A stretch of 64,000 nt of DNA from Heliocidaris tuberculata (Eukaryota; Echinodermata; Echinoidea; Camarodonta; Echinometridae): NCBI GenBank assembly GCA_025618425.1, contig CM046851.1:9572167-9636166 (forward strand), written 5' to 3'. Both the position numbers and the translations under genes were made by a program. This document shows, piece after piece, positions 1 to 10,809 of the stretch. The stretch's first letter is position 1. Every line of letters starts with the position of its first letter. A model generated the notes under the pieces. That model was not told where the DNA came from. It made no database searches and saw nothing but the letters and a program-made list of their open reading frames with translations.

Positions 1-292
1 CAATAATGATATGCAAAATAATATCAAATATACAAATAGGCCGCCTCACTACCAGGATATGAGTTGGTAGCCGCCTGAATATGAAGATGCGGTTGCCCAA
101 AATATTAGCAATTTTCAAAGGCGTACTACGCCTCTTACGCCTATATGGATATCAAAATGTTTTTATTTCAAAATTGCTGATTAAGAATAATAGTGATAAA
201 GATGGATTTATACAGCGCATTATAAATCAGACACTATCTCTATGCGCTTTACCATTGTAATAAACTGAAGTGAATATATCATTGTATTACAG

Positions 293-371
293 GCTCCAGA
301 ATACCGGCCAACTGACGTTCACGAAGGTTGCTGAGGGAATCCCATTGAAGAAAGATAAACTTGACTCCAAC
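293..371 (+). CDS. Gelsolin-like exon (third from last)
   Basis: An AG acceptor at 291-292 and GTAAGT donor at 372 bound a 79-base exon. The first base completes a codon begun in an upstream exon outside the window. It then encodes LQNTGQLTFTKVAEG and IPLKKDKLDSN, the strand and loop that lead into the gelsolin-domain core. Confidence 0.85.
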
Positions 372-1679
372 GTAAGTCTTCTCCTCGCTGGCCCATATCT
401 TTAATACCCAGCCATGGCCTGTGTCACGGAAAGTATGGTCTCTTTGCGAATTTTATACTCTCACCAAATTCACCGGGCGGATTTCTTTTTCTATTGATTA
501 ATGATCATCAGTCTAATTTATCATTGGCAATAACGTCAGTGAATATATGAATATACACATTGATACAGTAATAACAAAAAAATAGAAGATGGCTATGTTA
601 TAAAAGCTGACGAAAGGAAAAGGAGCCGTAAAATAGTATGCAAGTCGATGTCTGCCCCGTTCTTTCAGTAATGGCAATGGTTTATTTCATCAAGAGCACC
701 AGATACGCCGAGCAGAATTGGTGACGGTACTAAATCTGCCAAGGGTACCGTATCCGCCGCCACACCGGACCACACTGGATATGAAATAAGGGTATCATTT
801 TCTTCATTTTTCCAGTGAAGTGCCTATTACCTCCAAAGAATTTCTTCTTTCAAACTTTTAAGAAGTGTCCTTCCAAATTTAAGGGTGGGGGGCTAATCTT
901 CAGGAGCCTGAAACATTCACTCTCAGATATGTAATGATTCAGAATGAGAGGGTTTTACTTTAAATTTGTTTCTCCTTTTCTTTTCTTTTCTTAGGATGTG
1001 TTCATCGTTGATACACGCAAGGATTGCTTCGTTTGGGTAGGAAAGGGGGCCGATCAGGTCGAACGCCGAAATGCTTTCGGCTACGCCCATGTAAGTTCTT
1101 TTCTAATACCTTCCCCTTTTTCCTAACAACGCACAACTCACTACTCAAATTCAATCAACCACAAACAGTATAGCCTATACAATGTTAAATGTGATGTTTG
1201 ATATCACAATGGTAATTTAATGCAAATTATATCTACATATGAATGGTAACTACTTACTACGCCTGTTTGTTTGAAATTGTCATATTGGACGTATACACTT
1301 ACAAAGAACTGGAAAGACTGAAGTAAAGAAAATATATTTTACTACCAAATTGAAACACATTAAAGCATAATCGATCTAGAAAATTCCCACAAAGGAAGGA
1401 GAACAGTTTCTGTATACGGAGAGGTGAGAAGGCGGTGGAAATCATGCGCCTATTATAGCAGAACTTTGGCGGAGAGCACGTGCCCCCCAGTGCTCCCCCC
1501 CCCCCCCCCCTCAATGGATCCGCCACTGCAGTTGGACATTTAATTTTAACTTTTAAAATGTCTTCATATGTACTTTCTTTCTTTAGAATTACCTGATGAA
1601 GTCCCCTCATCCCTTCATCCCTATCACCGCCATTCAGGAGGGGCAGAGCAATGCGGCTTTCGAGGCCGCCCTCGCTTAA
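293..1679 (+). CDS. Gelsolin/severin-family protein, C-terminal part (three exons)
   Basis: Three spliced exons, 293-371, 995-1090 and 1587-1679, encode the last 88 or so residues of a gelsolin-repeat protein. Members of this family cap, sever or nucleate actin filaments under calcium control in the cytoplasm. The first exon reads LTFTKVAEGIPLKKDKLDSN, the second begins DVFIVDTRKDCFVWVGKGA, and the third begins NYLMKSPHPFIPITAIQEG and ends FEAALA-stop. The DVFI(L/V)DT...FVWVGKGA core, the following helix and the P-x-T/I-x-I/V-xEG strand are the standard end of a gelsolin domain. Ending after one such domain with a short tail fits severin/fragmin-like three-domain proteins as well as six-domain gelsolin or villin without a headpiece. 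The window cannot tell which, because the 5' exons lie upstream. All junctions have AG acceptors and GTAAGT donors and are in frame. Confidence 0.9.
995..1090 (+). CDS. Gelsolin-like exon (second from last)
   Basis: A polypyrimidine tract ending in TTAG (AG 993-994) and a GTAAGT donor at 1091 bound exactly 32 codons in phase 0. The product DVFIVDTRKDCFVWVGKGA followed by DQVERRNAFGYAH is the most diagnostic gelsolin-repeat segment in the window, including the acidic calcium-binding-type D/E positions. Confidence 0.92.
1471..1530. repeat. Fragment of a CAGTGGCGG-ended repeat with a C16 run
   Basis: The last gelsolin intron contains a C homopolymer at 1495-1510 followed by TGGATCCGCCACTG. That is the right-hand end of the repeat family seen complete at 3383-3722 and 5750-6031. 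It is a truncated copy inserted about 60 bases before the final acceptor. Confidence 0.55.
1587..1679 (+). CDS. Gelsolin-like terminal coding exon
   Basis: The acceptor is CTTTAG (AG 1585-1586) and the exon runs 30 codons to TAA at 1677-1679. It encodes NYLMKSPHPFIPITAIQEG and then GQSNAAFEAALA. The hydrophobic strand plus the ExxxNxAFxxA tail is the usual end of the last gelsolin domain. The stop is followed by non-coding AT-rich sequence, so this is the true C terminus. Confidence 0.9.
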   Translation, partial: NYLMKSPHPFIPITAIQEGQSNAAFEAALA

Positions 1680-2690
1680 AGATAAATCAGCTCATCTTCG
1701 CAGTCATGGTGTAGCGTCATCATCGTCATCATCACCCGTATACATTTAATAGAAAGGGGCGGATCAAAACTCACCCTTAAATTGTTTACTTTTTTGATAC
1801 TCACTGGTCCGTATTTTGCTAAAATTCAACCCGATTCTGCGTCACAACTCGGGTTTGAACAAAGAAAGAATAAACCGAGGTCTAAGTTTTCTTTTTGCTA
1901 AACATGACTTTAGACAAGGGTCGGGTTTAACTGAAGAATTAGTAGAATACCTACCATTATGTTTAGTTACTGAATATGTTAACGGAAACACTCATTTCAG
2001 AGTAATATTTTCATCATGCCACGAGCAACAAGCCCGAATATATATCCCTCTGGTGGTTCCGTAAGGGTAACTGGGGTCAAGAAAAACAAAGTAGTCGAAG
2101 AAGAGGAGAGTGAATATTAAGAAGAAGACAAAGGGAGGAAAGACATGAAAGAGAAAAAGAAAGGATAATATCTTAAGATGGATATGAAAATAAACGAAAG
2201 AATACCAAGAAATAAATTGAGATGTATGATGAGATGAAGGGAAAGAAAGGAGGTGAAGCATTAAGAAGATGAAAAAGTAAAGAAGAGAAGGAATAGAACC
2301 CCTACATCTCTTATCATTAAACAAATATCAAAATCATATGCTCTCATTTTTGATGACGTTATTTAATAACTATCACGACGCTGCGTCATTAAATCTCTTA
2401 TTTATTAGTGACCTTATCATTTTGTATTCTATTGCATTGTTATATGTTTTTGTTAGGAGTAGTGCAACTTTTCGTTTTTCAACATTCTTGACTTTTAATG
2501 GCGATGCATTTATTGTGCGATATACATGTATGTCAACATTTTATAGAGATTCGCATTAAATGATTAAATGTCTTTTAAATGAAATCCTAGCAATAGTAAG
2601 GTTTTGCCTTAATACAGCTTGGTTTAATCCAGGGTGATAATAGTACATGTACTTTATATGCGCCTTGAGCATCCGTTTGAATAAAATGTA
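1680..2690 (+). other. 3' UTR and downstream flank of the gelsolin-like gene
   Basis: There are no coding features here. AATAAA-type polyadenylation hexamers occur near 1869 and at 2680-2685; either could end the transcript and the sequence does not decide. The short ORFs on both strands are AT- or purine-rich with no family resemblance. Confidence 0.4.
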
Positions 2691-2854
2691 TGCGCATTAT
2701 AAATGCAGGGATTTTTATATTATTATGGCAATACATTTGGTGAATTTGATGCCTTCTAGGTAAGATTTTATAACTTTATTATTGAAGAACAAGACAGTTA
2801 ATATGAAATCCTTCATTAATATATGAGTTAGACTTTTGTCGAGTAGCCTATTAC

Positions 2855-3111
2855 CAGTGGTAGATTCAGGAAAGGAAAAAAAAAGATAACTTTTTGCAAA
2901 TTGGGCATTACCACGTTTGTCAGATATCTGACACGAAAAAGTGGCATTAAAATGTGTCAGTAAATATGTAAAGAAAAAAAAGGGGCATTAGTATGTGTCA
3001 GTACTGAAATAAGCAAAAATATGTATATCAAAATTTCCCCAGAGGTACGACTCTATATGGGCATTCTTTTACCAGGGAGCACATGCCCCTTGCCCCCTCA
3101 ATCCGCCACTG
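2855..3111. mobile_element. MITE-like element, CAGTGG-ended family
   Basis: The left end CAGTGGTAGATTCAGG (2855) pairs as an imperfect inverted repeat with the right end CAATCCGCCACTG (to 3111). The interior is A-rich on the left and has a TGCCCC-rich block before the right end, as in the other family members. There is no coding capacity, so it is non-autonomous. Confidence 0.5.
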
Positions 3112-3382
3112 TAACACAGTACAACTGATACTTGATAGGTGTACCTGTAGTTTTAAATAAATTGTTATTTTATAGCAGCGTATCTATACAATAAACACGT
3201 CTCTGATTTTTCTTTTCGAGTCATCTCGTTAATTTGGATTTGATCTTAGAGGTACATGCGACCGTTAGTCTTTATTGGCGAGGATGAGGTATGAAAGATT
3301 GCTCTAAAATCTGATGAAAATTATGCTCCAAGCAGTGCCTCGATTTTAAAAGCTTGTCTAAGTATCAAAATTCTCTGCTAGG

Positions 3383-3722
3383 CAGTGGCGGCACCAGGAT
3401 TTTTAAAGTGGGGGGGGGGGGAAATGGGGGGCAAAGCTTCTGACTGGGGGGGGGCAAATGCCCCCCCCCCCCCCCGGCCAATGCTGAGGACCTTTTTTTT
3501 TTTTTTTTCTTGTCAGCGAATTTTTAGGGTAAAAGAAAAACCTAAAAAAGATGAGGACCTTTCCTTTTCTTTTCTTTCTCATTTTCCACCCTTTTATTTT
3601 TTTTCACTCCGAAAATTATTGGGGGCAACTGGGGGGGGGGGCAACTGGGGGGGGGGGGCAAAGCTTCTGACTGGGGGGGGAAATGCCCCCCCATGCCCCC
3701 CCCCCCCTTGGTGCCGCCACTG
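3383..3722. mobile_element. MITE-like element, CAGTGGCGGCACCAGG family, G/C-run rich
   Basis: The left terminus CAGTGGCGGCACCAGG and right terminus CTTGGTGCCGCCACTG form an inverted repeat with one mismatch. Inside are repeated blocks of the form GGGGGCAAAGCTTCTGACTG with long G runs, and the complementary ATGCCCCCC runs. The AGCTTCTGACTGGGGG block appears twice (about 3434 and 3662). There is no plausible ORF; the translated frames only read through homopolymers. Confidence 0.65.
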
Positions 3723-3734
3723 CTGCTAGGATTG

Positions 3735-4940
3735 TAAAAAAAAGAAAAGAAGAAGTAATGCTCAGTGTTGGTAAAAGTCGAAGAGGTCAAAACTGAATTT
3801 CCTAAATTATGACTTAAACCAACATTGTAGTACCTTCGAAAGGCGTGAGCAGAATTGTTACTTTTAAGAGTGAAATAAATTATAAATGTGATCACGGCAA
3901 TCCCGTCATGTCTTATTTGGTTATCTTTTTGCGCCCAAAATCCCAGATATCTTGGTTAGGATTAAAAGCTATAGGGGGCGTAATCAAGATACTACTTGGA
4001 TCATAGGGCTTGCTTCCGTTCCACAGGGAGAGACAAAATAAAATTCGTGACCTCTTCAGAGCAGACATGCATGTAATGATGATTATAAAGTTTCTCTTAC
4101 ATTCGATAGGTATCAGGTGCATTGTTATGATTTCGTGCTTGATAAAATAGAACATGTATGTCCTAACATCGTCGGCTATATTAGATATCACATTTTTATC
4201 AAGTTGCTTTGAGTAAAAGCAAAACGAAGGTCGTTCAGAAAGATGAATGTCTCAGAAATGTCCACTGAAAAAAATGATATAGGAATGCTATTAAATTTTG
4301 AAAAGTCACGACCATATTGTATTTGAAGTTCAGTTTATCTAGAGCCACTCTACATACATTTTGTTTAATTAAAAAAATACTCATTTTTCTAAATCACTTT
4401 TTCTCTCACGGAGAGGGCAAAATATCCATCATGCCATACATATTTACTAAATATTTTTTGCTCAATACTTATTAAACAGGGGCGGAACCCTCTTTGATTG
4501 TTGTTGAATTTTTTTCCTGAGCCTTCAAACGGGGACGGACGGGGCAAACTTCAGCCTGTGCTAGGTACATCACGACCCACTCCACAAAATCTCCACCCTA
4601 AAACATTACTATTGTCGCGCTAATTTCGAAAAAAAAATCAACTTCAAATAAATATTACACTATCTAGATTACAAAAAAAAAACCAATTATAAGTATACAT
4701 GACACCTTTAAATGTTCGTATAACAGAAACAGAAATACATATAACGTCATCATGCTATAGTGAGTGAAAGTTTATTAACTTACGCAATCATTACCTAACA
4801 CAACCCACTCTCTTTGTATCTCAAACTCGTCACTTTACAAATAACTTGCGCAATTCGGAACGGAAATAACATCAGCCATGTTTGGAAACTTTTGGCAAAT
4901 GGAATAACAAATTGTGCTGACCCTTTGTGGGGTGTAAGAA
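3735..4940. other. Non-coding intergenic stretch
   Basis: AT-rich unique-looking sequence with short A runs. No ORF resembles a known protein and no clear terminal inverted repeats were found. A GGGGCGGAACC motif near 4480 may be a fragment of the CAGTGGCGG family. Confidence 0.4.
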
Positions 4941-5166
4941 GTGACGTAGAGTGAGTCTAGCCATTGAGGGGGCACTGGCATCATGGGGGGGGGGGGCACC
5001 AGTAGAAAATGAAGTGCTATACAAGGCCACTTGTTTTCTCGAAACTCTCGTCCCCATTAACTTTCTCTCTTCCTTTTCTCTCCTTTTCACTTTATCTCTC
5101 TTTTCAATTTTCTTGGTCATTCGATTGGGGGATGTGCCCCCATGCCCCATGTAGCTACGCCACTGG
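4941..5166. repeat. Degenerate G-run/CT-rich repeat ending in CTACGCCACTGG
   Basis: A G12 run near 4985 is followed by CT-rich sequence, then GTGCCCCCATGCCCCATG and TAGCTACGCCACTGG. The right end matches the CAGTGGCGTAGC variant of the local MITE family. The left end (AGAGTGAGTCTAGCCATTG) is only a weak inverted match, so the boundaries are approximate. Confidence 0.4.
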
Positions 5167-5540
5167 TGGTAGCAGAATCAAACTAAATTTAAATGTCCCT
5201 TTGAATCTGTGATGCATTTATGACAATACCTAGAGTCTCTACAATGTTCTTTTGGGGGTCTATTTCACCAAACAGAATGACGTTTATATCTACACTGCTA
5301 TGGTTATTTAAAAATGTCAGGAGTGAGGGTAGTGATGTATCCTATATGTTATGTCTGACTTGGTGATACTCCAATTATTTCTATGATTATTTTTCAAAAC
5401 ACAAGTATTCAGAAAATCATTTCCCCCTACTAATTCCCAAATTCGGTTTGCCCAGCAATGTGGGCACTCATGTTTCATAGCTTCACACAATATTTCCAAG
5501 AGTGCTAGATTTTGACAATAGTTTCTTTCATTTGCTGGGA

Positions 5541-5813
5541 TAGATACGTAAAAAATAACATGAATTGATGATTATTGAATAACTGAAGTGAAATGAAACG
5601 AATGAATGATCGATCATTTGGTTAAAGATTGATAACATATTAGTATTCAATGGGACGATTGATAGATTAATATTCCATAAAGGAAGACAATGTGATTGGT
5701 TTATTGGTTGATTGATCAAGATAGTTCGTGATAGAATGGTTATTGTAGTCAGTGGCGGATTTAGGGGGCAATTCCAGCCCGTGCCCCACCCCTCATTTTG
5801 AAAGAAAAGTATA

Positions 5814-5864
<51 letters not shown>

Positions 5865-6310
5865 TTGCTTGTCAGAGAATTCTGTAGGAAAAGTGGACCC
5901 CCAAAACCTGATAACCTTTTTTTTTTTTTTTTAATGCTTGTCAGAGAATTTTGGATGAAAACTGATCCAGAAAATGAGCCCTATACCCCCCCCCCCTTTT
6001 TTTTTTATACAAAATCCTGGATCCGCCCCTGGTTGTAATAATTTGTTAATTTATTTATCATTTGCTTATTCATTGATTGAGTGACGGGTGAATTTATGAA
6101 TGATGGATTGATTGGTTGATTTGCTGATTAAGTAAAATGAGTAAGTGATCAGTTGTTGGCTCATTTATTGTTTGATTGATTAGTTAGTGAGTGAGTGAGT
6201 GATGATGCATATATTGATCACTCGATATTGATTGATTGGTTGATCAGTTGTTGATTGATTTGAATATTGAGTGACTAATGAGTGAATGATATCTTGACTG
6301 ATTTTATAAC
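5541..6310. repeat. Degenerate (TTGA)n tract split by an inserted element
   Basis: Both sides of the 5750-6031 element are made of diverged GATTGATT / TGAATGAATGAT tetranucleotide repeats (about 5541-5749 and 6032-6310). This is simple sequence, not coding. Confidence 0.55.
5750..6031. mobile_element. MITE-like element, CAGTGGCGGATTTAGG family
   Basis: The left end CAGTGGCGGATTTAGG (5750) and right end CCTGGATCCGCCCCTG (to 6031) form a 16-bp imperfect inverted repeat. The interior has a (TA)10 tract (about 5811-5830), a T33 run and a duplicated TTGCTTGTCAGAGAATT block (about 5865 and 5935). The flanks share TTGTA-like bases, possibly a target duplication. It lies inside a simple (TTGA)n tract. 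Confidence 0.65.
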
Positions 6311-6408
6311 ATTGAGTTATATTTACCTTTGTCCGTGATGTAAAGAACAATAACCAATACCCCTTCCCGAACTTTATACTCTCCCTTTCTGTCTTAGTCA
6401 GGTCTGTT

Positions 6409-6410
<2 letters not shown>

Positions 6411-6458
<48 letters not shown>
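6411..6458. repeat. (CAA)16 microsatellite followed by a G run
   Basis: An uninterrupted CAA array is followed directly by ATGGGGGGGGGG. The run of 15-18 leucines in the reverse translation is an artefact of this array. Confidence 0.9.
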
Positions 6459-6579
6459 ATGGGGGGGGGGGCAGAGTTTACAAAAGCGCAGTTTTTTGCC
6501 TGAGTCATATGTATTAAAAGTGTTCATTTTAGATAGGGTGCCACGAAATCGGTGAATGGCAACCTATTCAAAAATGCTA

Positions 6580-7200
6580 ATTTATGCAAAAAACACAAAT
6601 TCAGTTATTTTTCTGGAAATATAAAAACTAGTTTTATCCAGGTGAATCTGATGAAATCATCAAATGCATTTTGCTTTATCTTAATGTTAATTTATGTTAA
6701 TTTATGCATAAAACACATATTCTATGATATACTCACAAAATAAATGTGGAAGGGCTTCATATTCACAAACATAGGTTAGATAGATAAGTTAGATTAAAAT
6801 AACATTAATAATTCCAATAACTTTGTAATGTTTATTGATTTTAATGGTAATTTATTATAAATGATTCTTCTTTATCATGTTTATGCATAATGCACATTTC
6901 CAGTGACATATGAAGAAATGACTATACAAGCACCTCAAATTTGTAACATATGGGTGAATAAGGTCAGGTTAATGAAATGACTATGTTAGGTGTGATATTC
7001 TGAGTATATTCTTTGACTTTAAAAACTATTTTATTATAATTTATGCATATTAATGCATAAAACAAAAATTTAAATGGTATATCAATAACCGACTATACCA
7101 GCACTTCCAATTTGATACTCACTGTTAAACAAGGTCAGGTAAATGAAATGACAATGGCAAACTGCAATTTTCAGAGTATATTTCTTGATTTTAATGCAAA
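6580..7200. repeat. Diverged minisatellite with TTTATGCATAA motif
   Basis: The block TTATGCATAAAACACA, followed about 40 bases on by ACTATAC..GCAC-like sequence and AAGGTCAGGTTAATGAAATG, recurs near 6588, 6707, 6886 and 7042. Spacing is 120-180 bases. Copies are well diverged, so this is an old tandem array. Confidence 0.5.
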
Positions 7201-7299
7201 TATTGTACGTATTGAAGAGCTGGGGCTCTTAAATACGTACAATATGGATGGCATTAACATGTTGGAAATAATTATGTAATTCCATAATTTGCATAAATT

Positions 7300-8440
7300 T
7301 GGGAAATTTTGCATGAAGAAGTGAGTTATTTTGATGGGTCCTGTGGGAAAAAATAAATCTGTAGGCATAACAAATATATATGGAAAGTTTGGTAAATTTT
7401 CAAGCACTTTGATTTTACCTTGTCTAGGTAGATATAAACACAACAAAAAAGTAACCCCCCCCCCCCTTAATTAAAATAGCGTAACCTTTTAACGAAAAGG
7501 TTTCGAGCAAAATAACTTGGCAGGAGTGTTCCTACACTTATTGACTAACTTTTCTGTGAAAATGAGATTGATCCATTGAGTCATGCATGAGTGAGCAAAC
7601 ATTAAAGGCAAAATTGTCACCTTTCAAAAGTCACAAGGGTCATTTGGGGGATTCTGTGAAACGAGATATTAGCGAATTCGGTTTCTGGTGCATATTTATG
7701 TGTTGTTGTTGTTGTTTATTATCCATCGCTTGGCCCCCCTCACATAATTTTTTAAAAATTCAACCCTCCTGAATTTGAAATTGCAAAATCCATTCCGCTT
7801 ATTGAAAAAAAAACACCAGATATTTTTACCAAAATGTATCATCACATGTTGTGTGAACATAAGAGGTTGTCATCGTGTCATGGTTGAGTGAGCACACTTT
7901 AAAAATCGCGCAAGAAATGCTAAAATGACCCTTGTAACTTTTGAAAAGTGACATTTTTTCATTTAATGTTTACCCTCTCATGCATGATTTGATGGATCAA
8001 TCTCATTTTTACAGGGAAGTTAGTCAATAAGTGTAAGAACACTCCTGCCAAGTTATTTTGCTCACAACCTTTTCGTTAAGAATTTATACGCCAATTTGAT
8101 TAAGGGAGAGTTACTTTTTTTGTTGTGTTTAGAACAATAATTGGCATATAATTAGCAGAATTTTGCATGAAGATAAGATTTAATTTGATGGGTCCGGTGG
8201 GAAAAAAATAAAGCTTTTGCCACAAGAAATACATATAGAAAGTTTGGAGCATTTTTAAGCCATTGATATTTACCATGTCAGTGGACTTCTGATTTAATGC
8301 ATGTAAATCCCATAAGCATAATTTTGAATGAAGATTTGGTTTGATTCATGGTTCCTGTGGGAAAAAATTAGGCTATTGTCCTGACAAGTACATCTGCAAA
8401 GTTTGGTGCTTTTGTAAACTCTGTCCCCAAAACTAAAAAA
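7300..8440. repeat. Tandem repeat with TTTGATGGGTCCTGTGGGAAAAAA, interrupted
   Basis: Three units (about 7310-7435, 8160-8290 and 8320-8430) share TTTTGCATGAAGA, then GATGGGTCCTGTGGGAAAAA, then AAAGTTTGGxGCxTTTTxAA. Units one and two are separated by the 7436-8130 fold-back element, which therefore inserted into an existing array. Confidence 0.6.
7436..8130. mobile_element. Fold-back element with about 230-bp terminal inverted repeats
   Basis: The left arm starts AAACACAACAAAAAAGTAAC and the right arm ends CTTTTTTTGTTGTGTTT. The arms pair for about 230 bases, including AACGAAAAGGTT, GCAAAATAACTTGGCAGGAG and ACACTTATTGACTAACTT. The core (about 7670-7900) is short and non-coding. It is a non-autonomous fold-back/MITE element of 695 bp; its superfamily is unknown. 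Confidence 0.8.
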
Positions 8441-8499
8441 ATATGGGCTTAACAGACCTGACTATTTGTCTGCCGGGTCTGTCTGTCCCTTTCTTTCTT

Positions 8500-8570
8500 C
8501 CTATCTCTCTCTCTCTCTATCTCTCTCTTTCCCTCCCTCCCCCCCCCCCCCCTCTCTCTCTCTCTCCAAT
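8500..8570. repeat. CT-rich low-complexity tract
   Basis: TCTCTC and CCCTCCC repeats with a C14 run at about 8539-8552. The local ORF reads only serine, leucine and proline. Confidence 0.8.
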
Positions 8571-8763
8571 TAGGTCTGAAGATCCGATGGGAGAAAAACG
8601 TTGCTTGAAGATGATCATAACCATAACACCTCCTTGTCGACCCTATATGTCAGTGATTGAACAAAATTATTAATATGAATAGTATTTAATTATTGTCCAT
8701 ATCGGAAGTTCTTCTTCCGCTGGTGAATACAATATTGGAATACAATATAAACATTCACATATT

Positions 8764-8954
8764 CAGTCAAACCTGCTTCAGCGACCACCTGTATAGAAAG
8801 ACCACCTGTCTATATAAAGACCACTGTTTTCGTTTCCCTTGAAAAGTGTTTCTCATTGAAACATGTATTAAAGGAACCTGTACATAGAGACCACCTGCTC
8901 ATAAAGACCGCTTTCTCGTCTCCCTTGAATGGTCTTTACATACAGGTTTCACTG
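8764..8954. mobile_element. Tc1/mariner-type MITE, CAGTxAAACCTG ends
   Basis: The 191-bp element starts CAGTCAAACCTG and ends CAGGTTTCACTG, 12-bp inverted repeats with one mismatch. Internal AAAGACCACCTGT-like blocks recur at about 8798, 8816 and 8887 and again inverted near the right end (TGGTCTTTACATACAGG). The CAGTGAAACCTG end is typical of pogo/Tigger-like non-autonomous elements, from memory. Confidence 0.65.
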
Positions 8955-9020
8955 CAGTTAGTAACACATTTTCTACGTTGATCATTAATTTAATGATCAA
9001 AGTAGAAACATACACAAATA

Positions 9021-9286
9021 CAGGGGCGGCGCTACAGGGGGGGCAGAGGGGGCGTCCGCCCCCCCCCTATGATTTTCAAGTAGTGAAAAAAGAAAAAAAA
9101 AGAAGAAAAAAGAAGAAAAGGAGGAAGAAAAGAGAAGAAAAGGGAAGAAAGAAGAAAGAGGAGTATTAAAAAGAGAGGTCTTAAACATATATCTCTATAT
9201 TACCCCTGTTATTTAATGGAGAAAAATATGACGTCATCTTTAGGTCGTCTTGCCCCTCCTATTAAAATACCCTGGCTCCGCCCCTG
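9021..9286. mobile_element. MITE-like element, CAGGGGCGG-ended, purine-rich interior
   Basis: The left end CAGGGGCGGCGCTACAGG and right end CCTGGCTCCGCCCCTG form an imperfect inverted repeat. The interior is a nearly pure A/G strand (about 9085-9170, AAGAAGAAAAGGAGG type). This gives spurious lysine/glutamate-rich and phenylalanine/serine-rich ORFs on the two strands. Confidence 0.6.
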
Positions 9287-9360
9287 CACAAATATGTAGG
9301 TAGATATTGTTATGGAATAAGTGCATAACATATGTGTGATTCAATTTTATAACATAATTA

Positions 9361-9403
9361 TGTGTGTGTATGTGTGTGTGTGTGTGTGGGAGGGGGGGGG
9401 GGG
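9361..9403. repeat. (TG)n microsatellite with G run
   Basis: TGTGTG repeats followed by GGGAGGGGGGGGGGGG. Confidence 0.85.
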
Positions 9404-10205
9404 TCTGGGATTTAATTCTTCCTACCGGAAGAATGTATTATTGATCATGAAAAATCATTTCCGGGGATAAATTATGACAAGGAAAGTAAGGCTCATATGT
9501 CTAATACAACCTAATTGTTTTGAAATCCAAGATAATCTTCCTAGAAATGAAAGTATAATGATTCAGTATATCAATGATTCTGGAAAAAGACAGCTTCTGG
9601 CTCCACAGAGCATTTTGTTTTCTAATTCTCAGCGTATTATGACACAGATTTCCTCTGTCTGTGTCTGTGCGCACATTTATTATAGGGTCAGTTTCTTCCC
9701 TCGCCAGCATTAGTTGATAGGCCTCGACTCGGACAGTGTCTCCACAGAGATAATCATTATGATCATGCCGACTCGATTATGGCTAATAAATGGTTCTATA
9801 ATCTAGGGATGGACCGGACGACCTTAATGTCATTTTATTGCCTAACGGTTATAAAATCATAAACTACATGTATAAATACAAATACCATTATTATGTTTAT
9901 TATGTTTATGTTATGTTTTTAAGGGGGGCTCTAGTCATAAATTAATTTTGTTAATGAACTTGCACTAATTGCTTTCTGCATTTTTATATATTATCATGTT
10001 TTTGTACTTTCAGTCTCCCGCACCCATATATGGTCAGCTCTTCGGGCCTGTTGAAAACTTATCATAAATCCACTTCGCACCTGACCCAAGTTTGATCTTT
10101 TTTGAGGATGAGTGACTGGGGAATTCGGGAGGGGGAGACGGGCTAGAATGTCTCTCTTTTCAATAATGAATCATACAAAATAACCATAAGTTTTGTGGTT
10201 TTGAA
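9404..10205. other. Non-coding intergenic stretch
   Basis: Short ORFs on both strands (about 70-80 codons near 9474-9713) overlap antisense to each other and resemble nothing known. A short degenerate TTATGTTTA repeat lies near 9890-9920. No gene is called. Confidence 0.4.
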
Positions 10206-10207
10206 AC

Positions 10208-10447
10208 TTGGAAGACCGCAAGGTTAAAGGGGACACGTATGACTGTACCGTGTGGCTCAGCTGTGGGCAAAATGTCCCAGTTGCTATGACAGTTGTGAAG
10301 ATGACGTCACCTCGTCATATAGGCCCTAGAGCCTTGCGAGGTTTCTGTCCAACCAGCTGCCCAGGCCAGCCGAGCTGCCCTCTCTATATTACTGCTGCCC
10401 CCAAGCCCAGACGGACGATGCAGGGGATGGTGTGGCCCAACCGATAA
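10208..10447 (+). promoter_or_regulatory. GC-richer island with perfect CRE, possible regulatory or decayed exon sequence
   Basis: This stretch is clearly richer in G+C than its surroundings and holds a palindromic cAMP-response element TGACGTCA at 10302-10309. A 79-codon ORF spans it, but the protein (C/P-rich) is not recognised. It could be an unmapped 5' exon or promoter region of the CCSER-like gene 14 kb downstream, a decayed retroelement, or chance. Nothing in the sequence decides. Confidence 0.25.
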
Positions 10448-10533
10448 AGTCTGGATTATGGCCAACTGGTTCACACTTTATCATGCACATCGCTACATAT
10501 TATGCGTAGTTAGTTTATTAATGTTGAAGAGGG

Positions 10534-10734
10534 GGGGGGGGGGGGTACTGAGAGGCTGCTGATGCAAGATGTAGGCCTTTAAAAAAGTAATTGCGCAATT
10601 CCATGTACAGGGGTGGGGGGGGGGGGGGAGGGGGAGGAAATCAAATTTTCCCTTCATTTTTTCTCCAACGATTATCTCCCATCGTGGGAAAATCACCCGA
10701 AACGAGGGCCTCGTTCCCCCTTAAAATACATAAA

Positions 10735-10806
<72 letters not shown>
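10534..10806. repeat. G runs and (CT)33 microsatellite
   Basis: G runs occur at about 10531-10545 and 10611-10632, and a near-perfect CT dinucleotide array spans 10741-10806. The overlapping serine/leucine ORFs are artefacts. Confidence 0.9.

Positions 10807-10809
<3 letters not shown>

Noticed and set aside
10208..10447. 79-codon ORF as a gene
   Set aside because: Cysteine/proline-rich with no recognisable domain; retained only as a GC-rich patch with a CRE.
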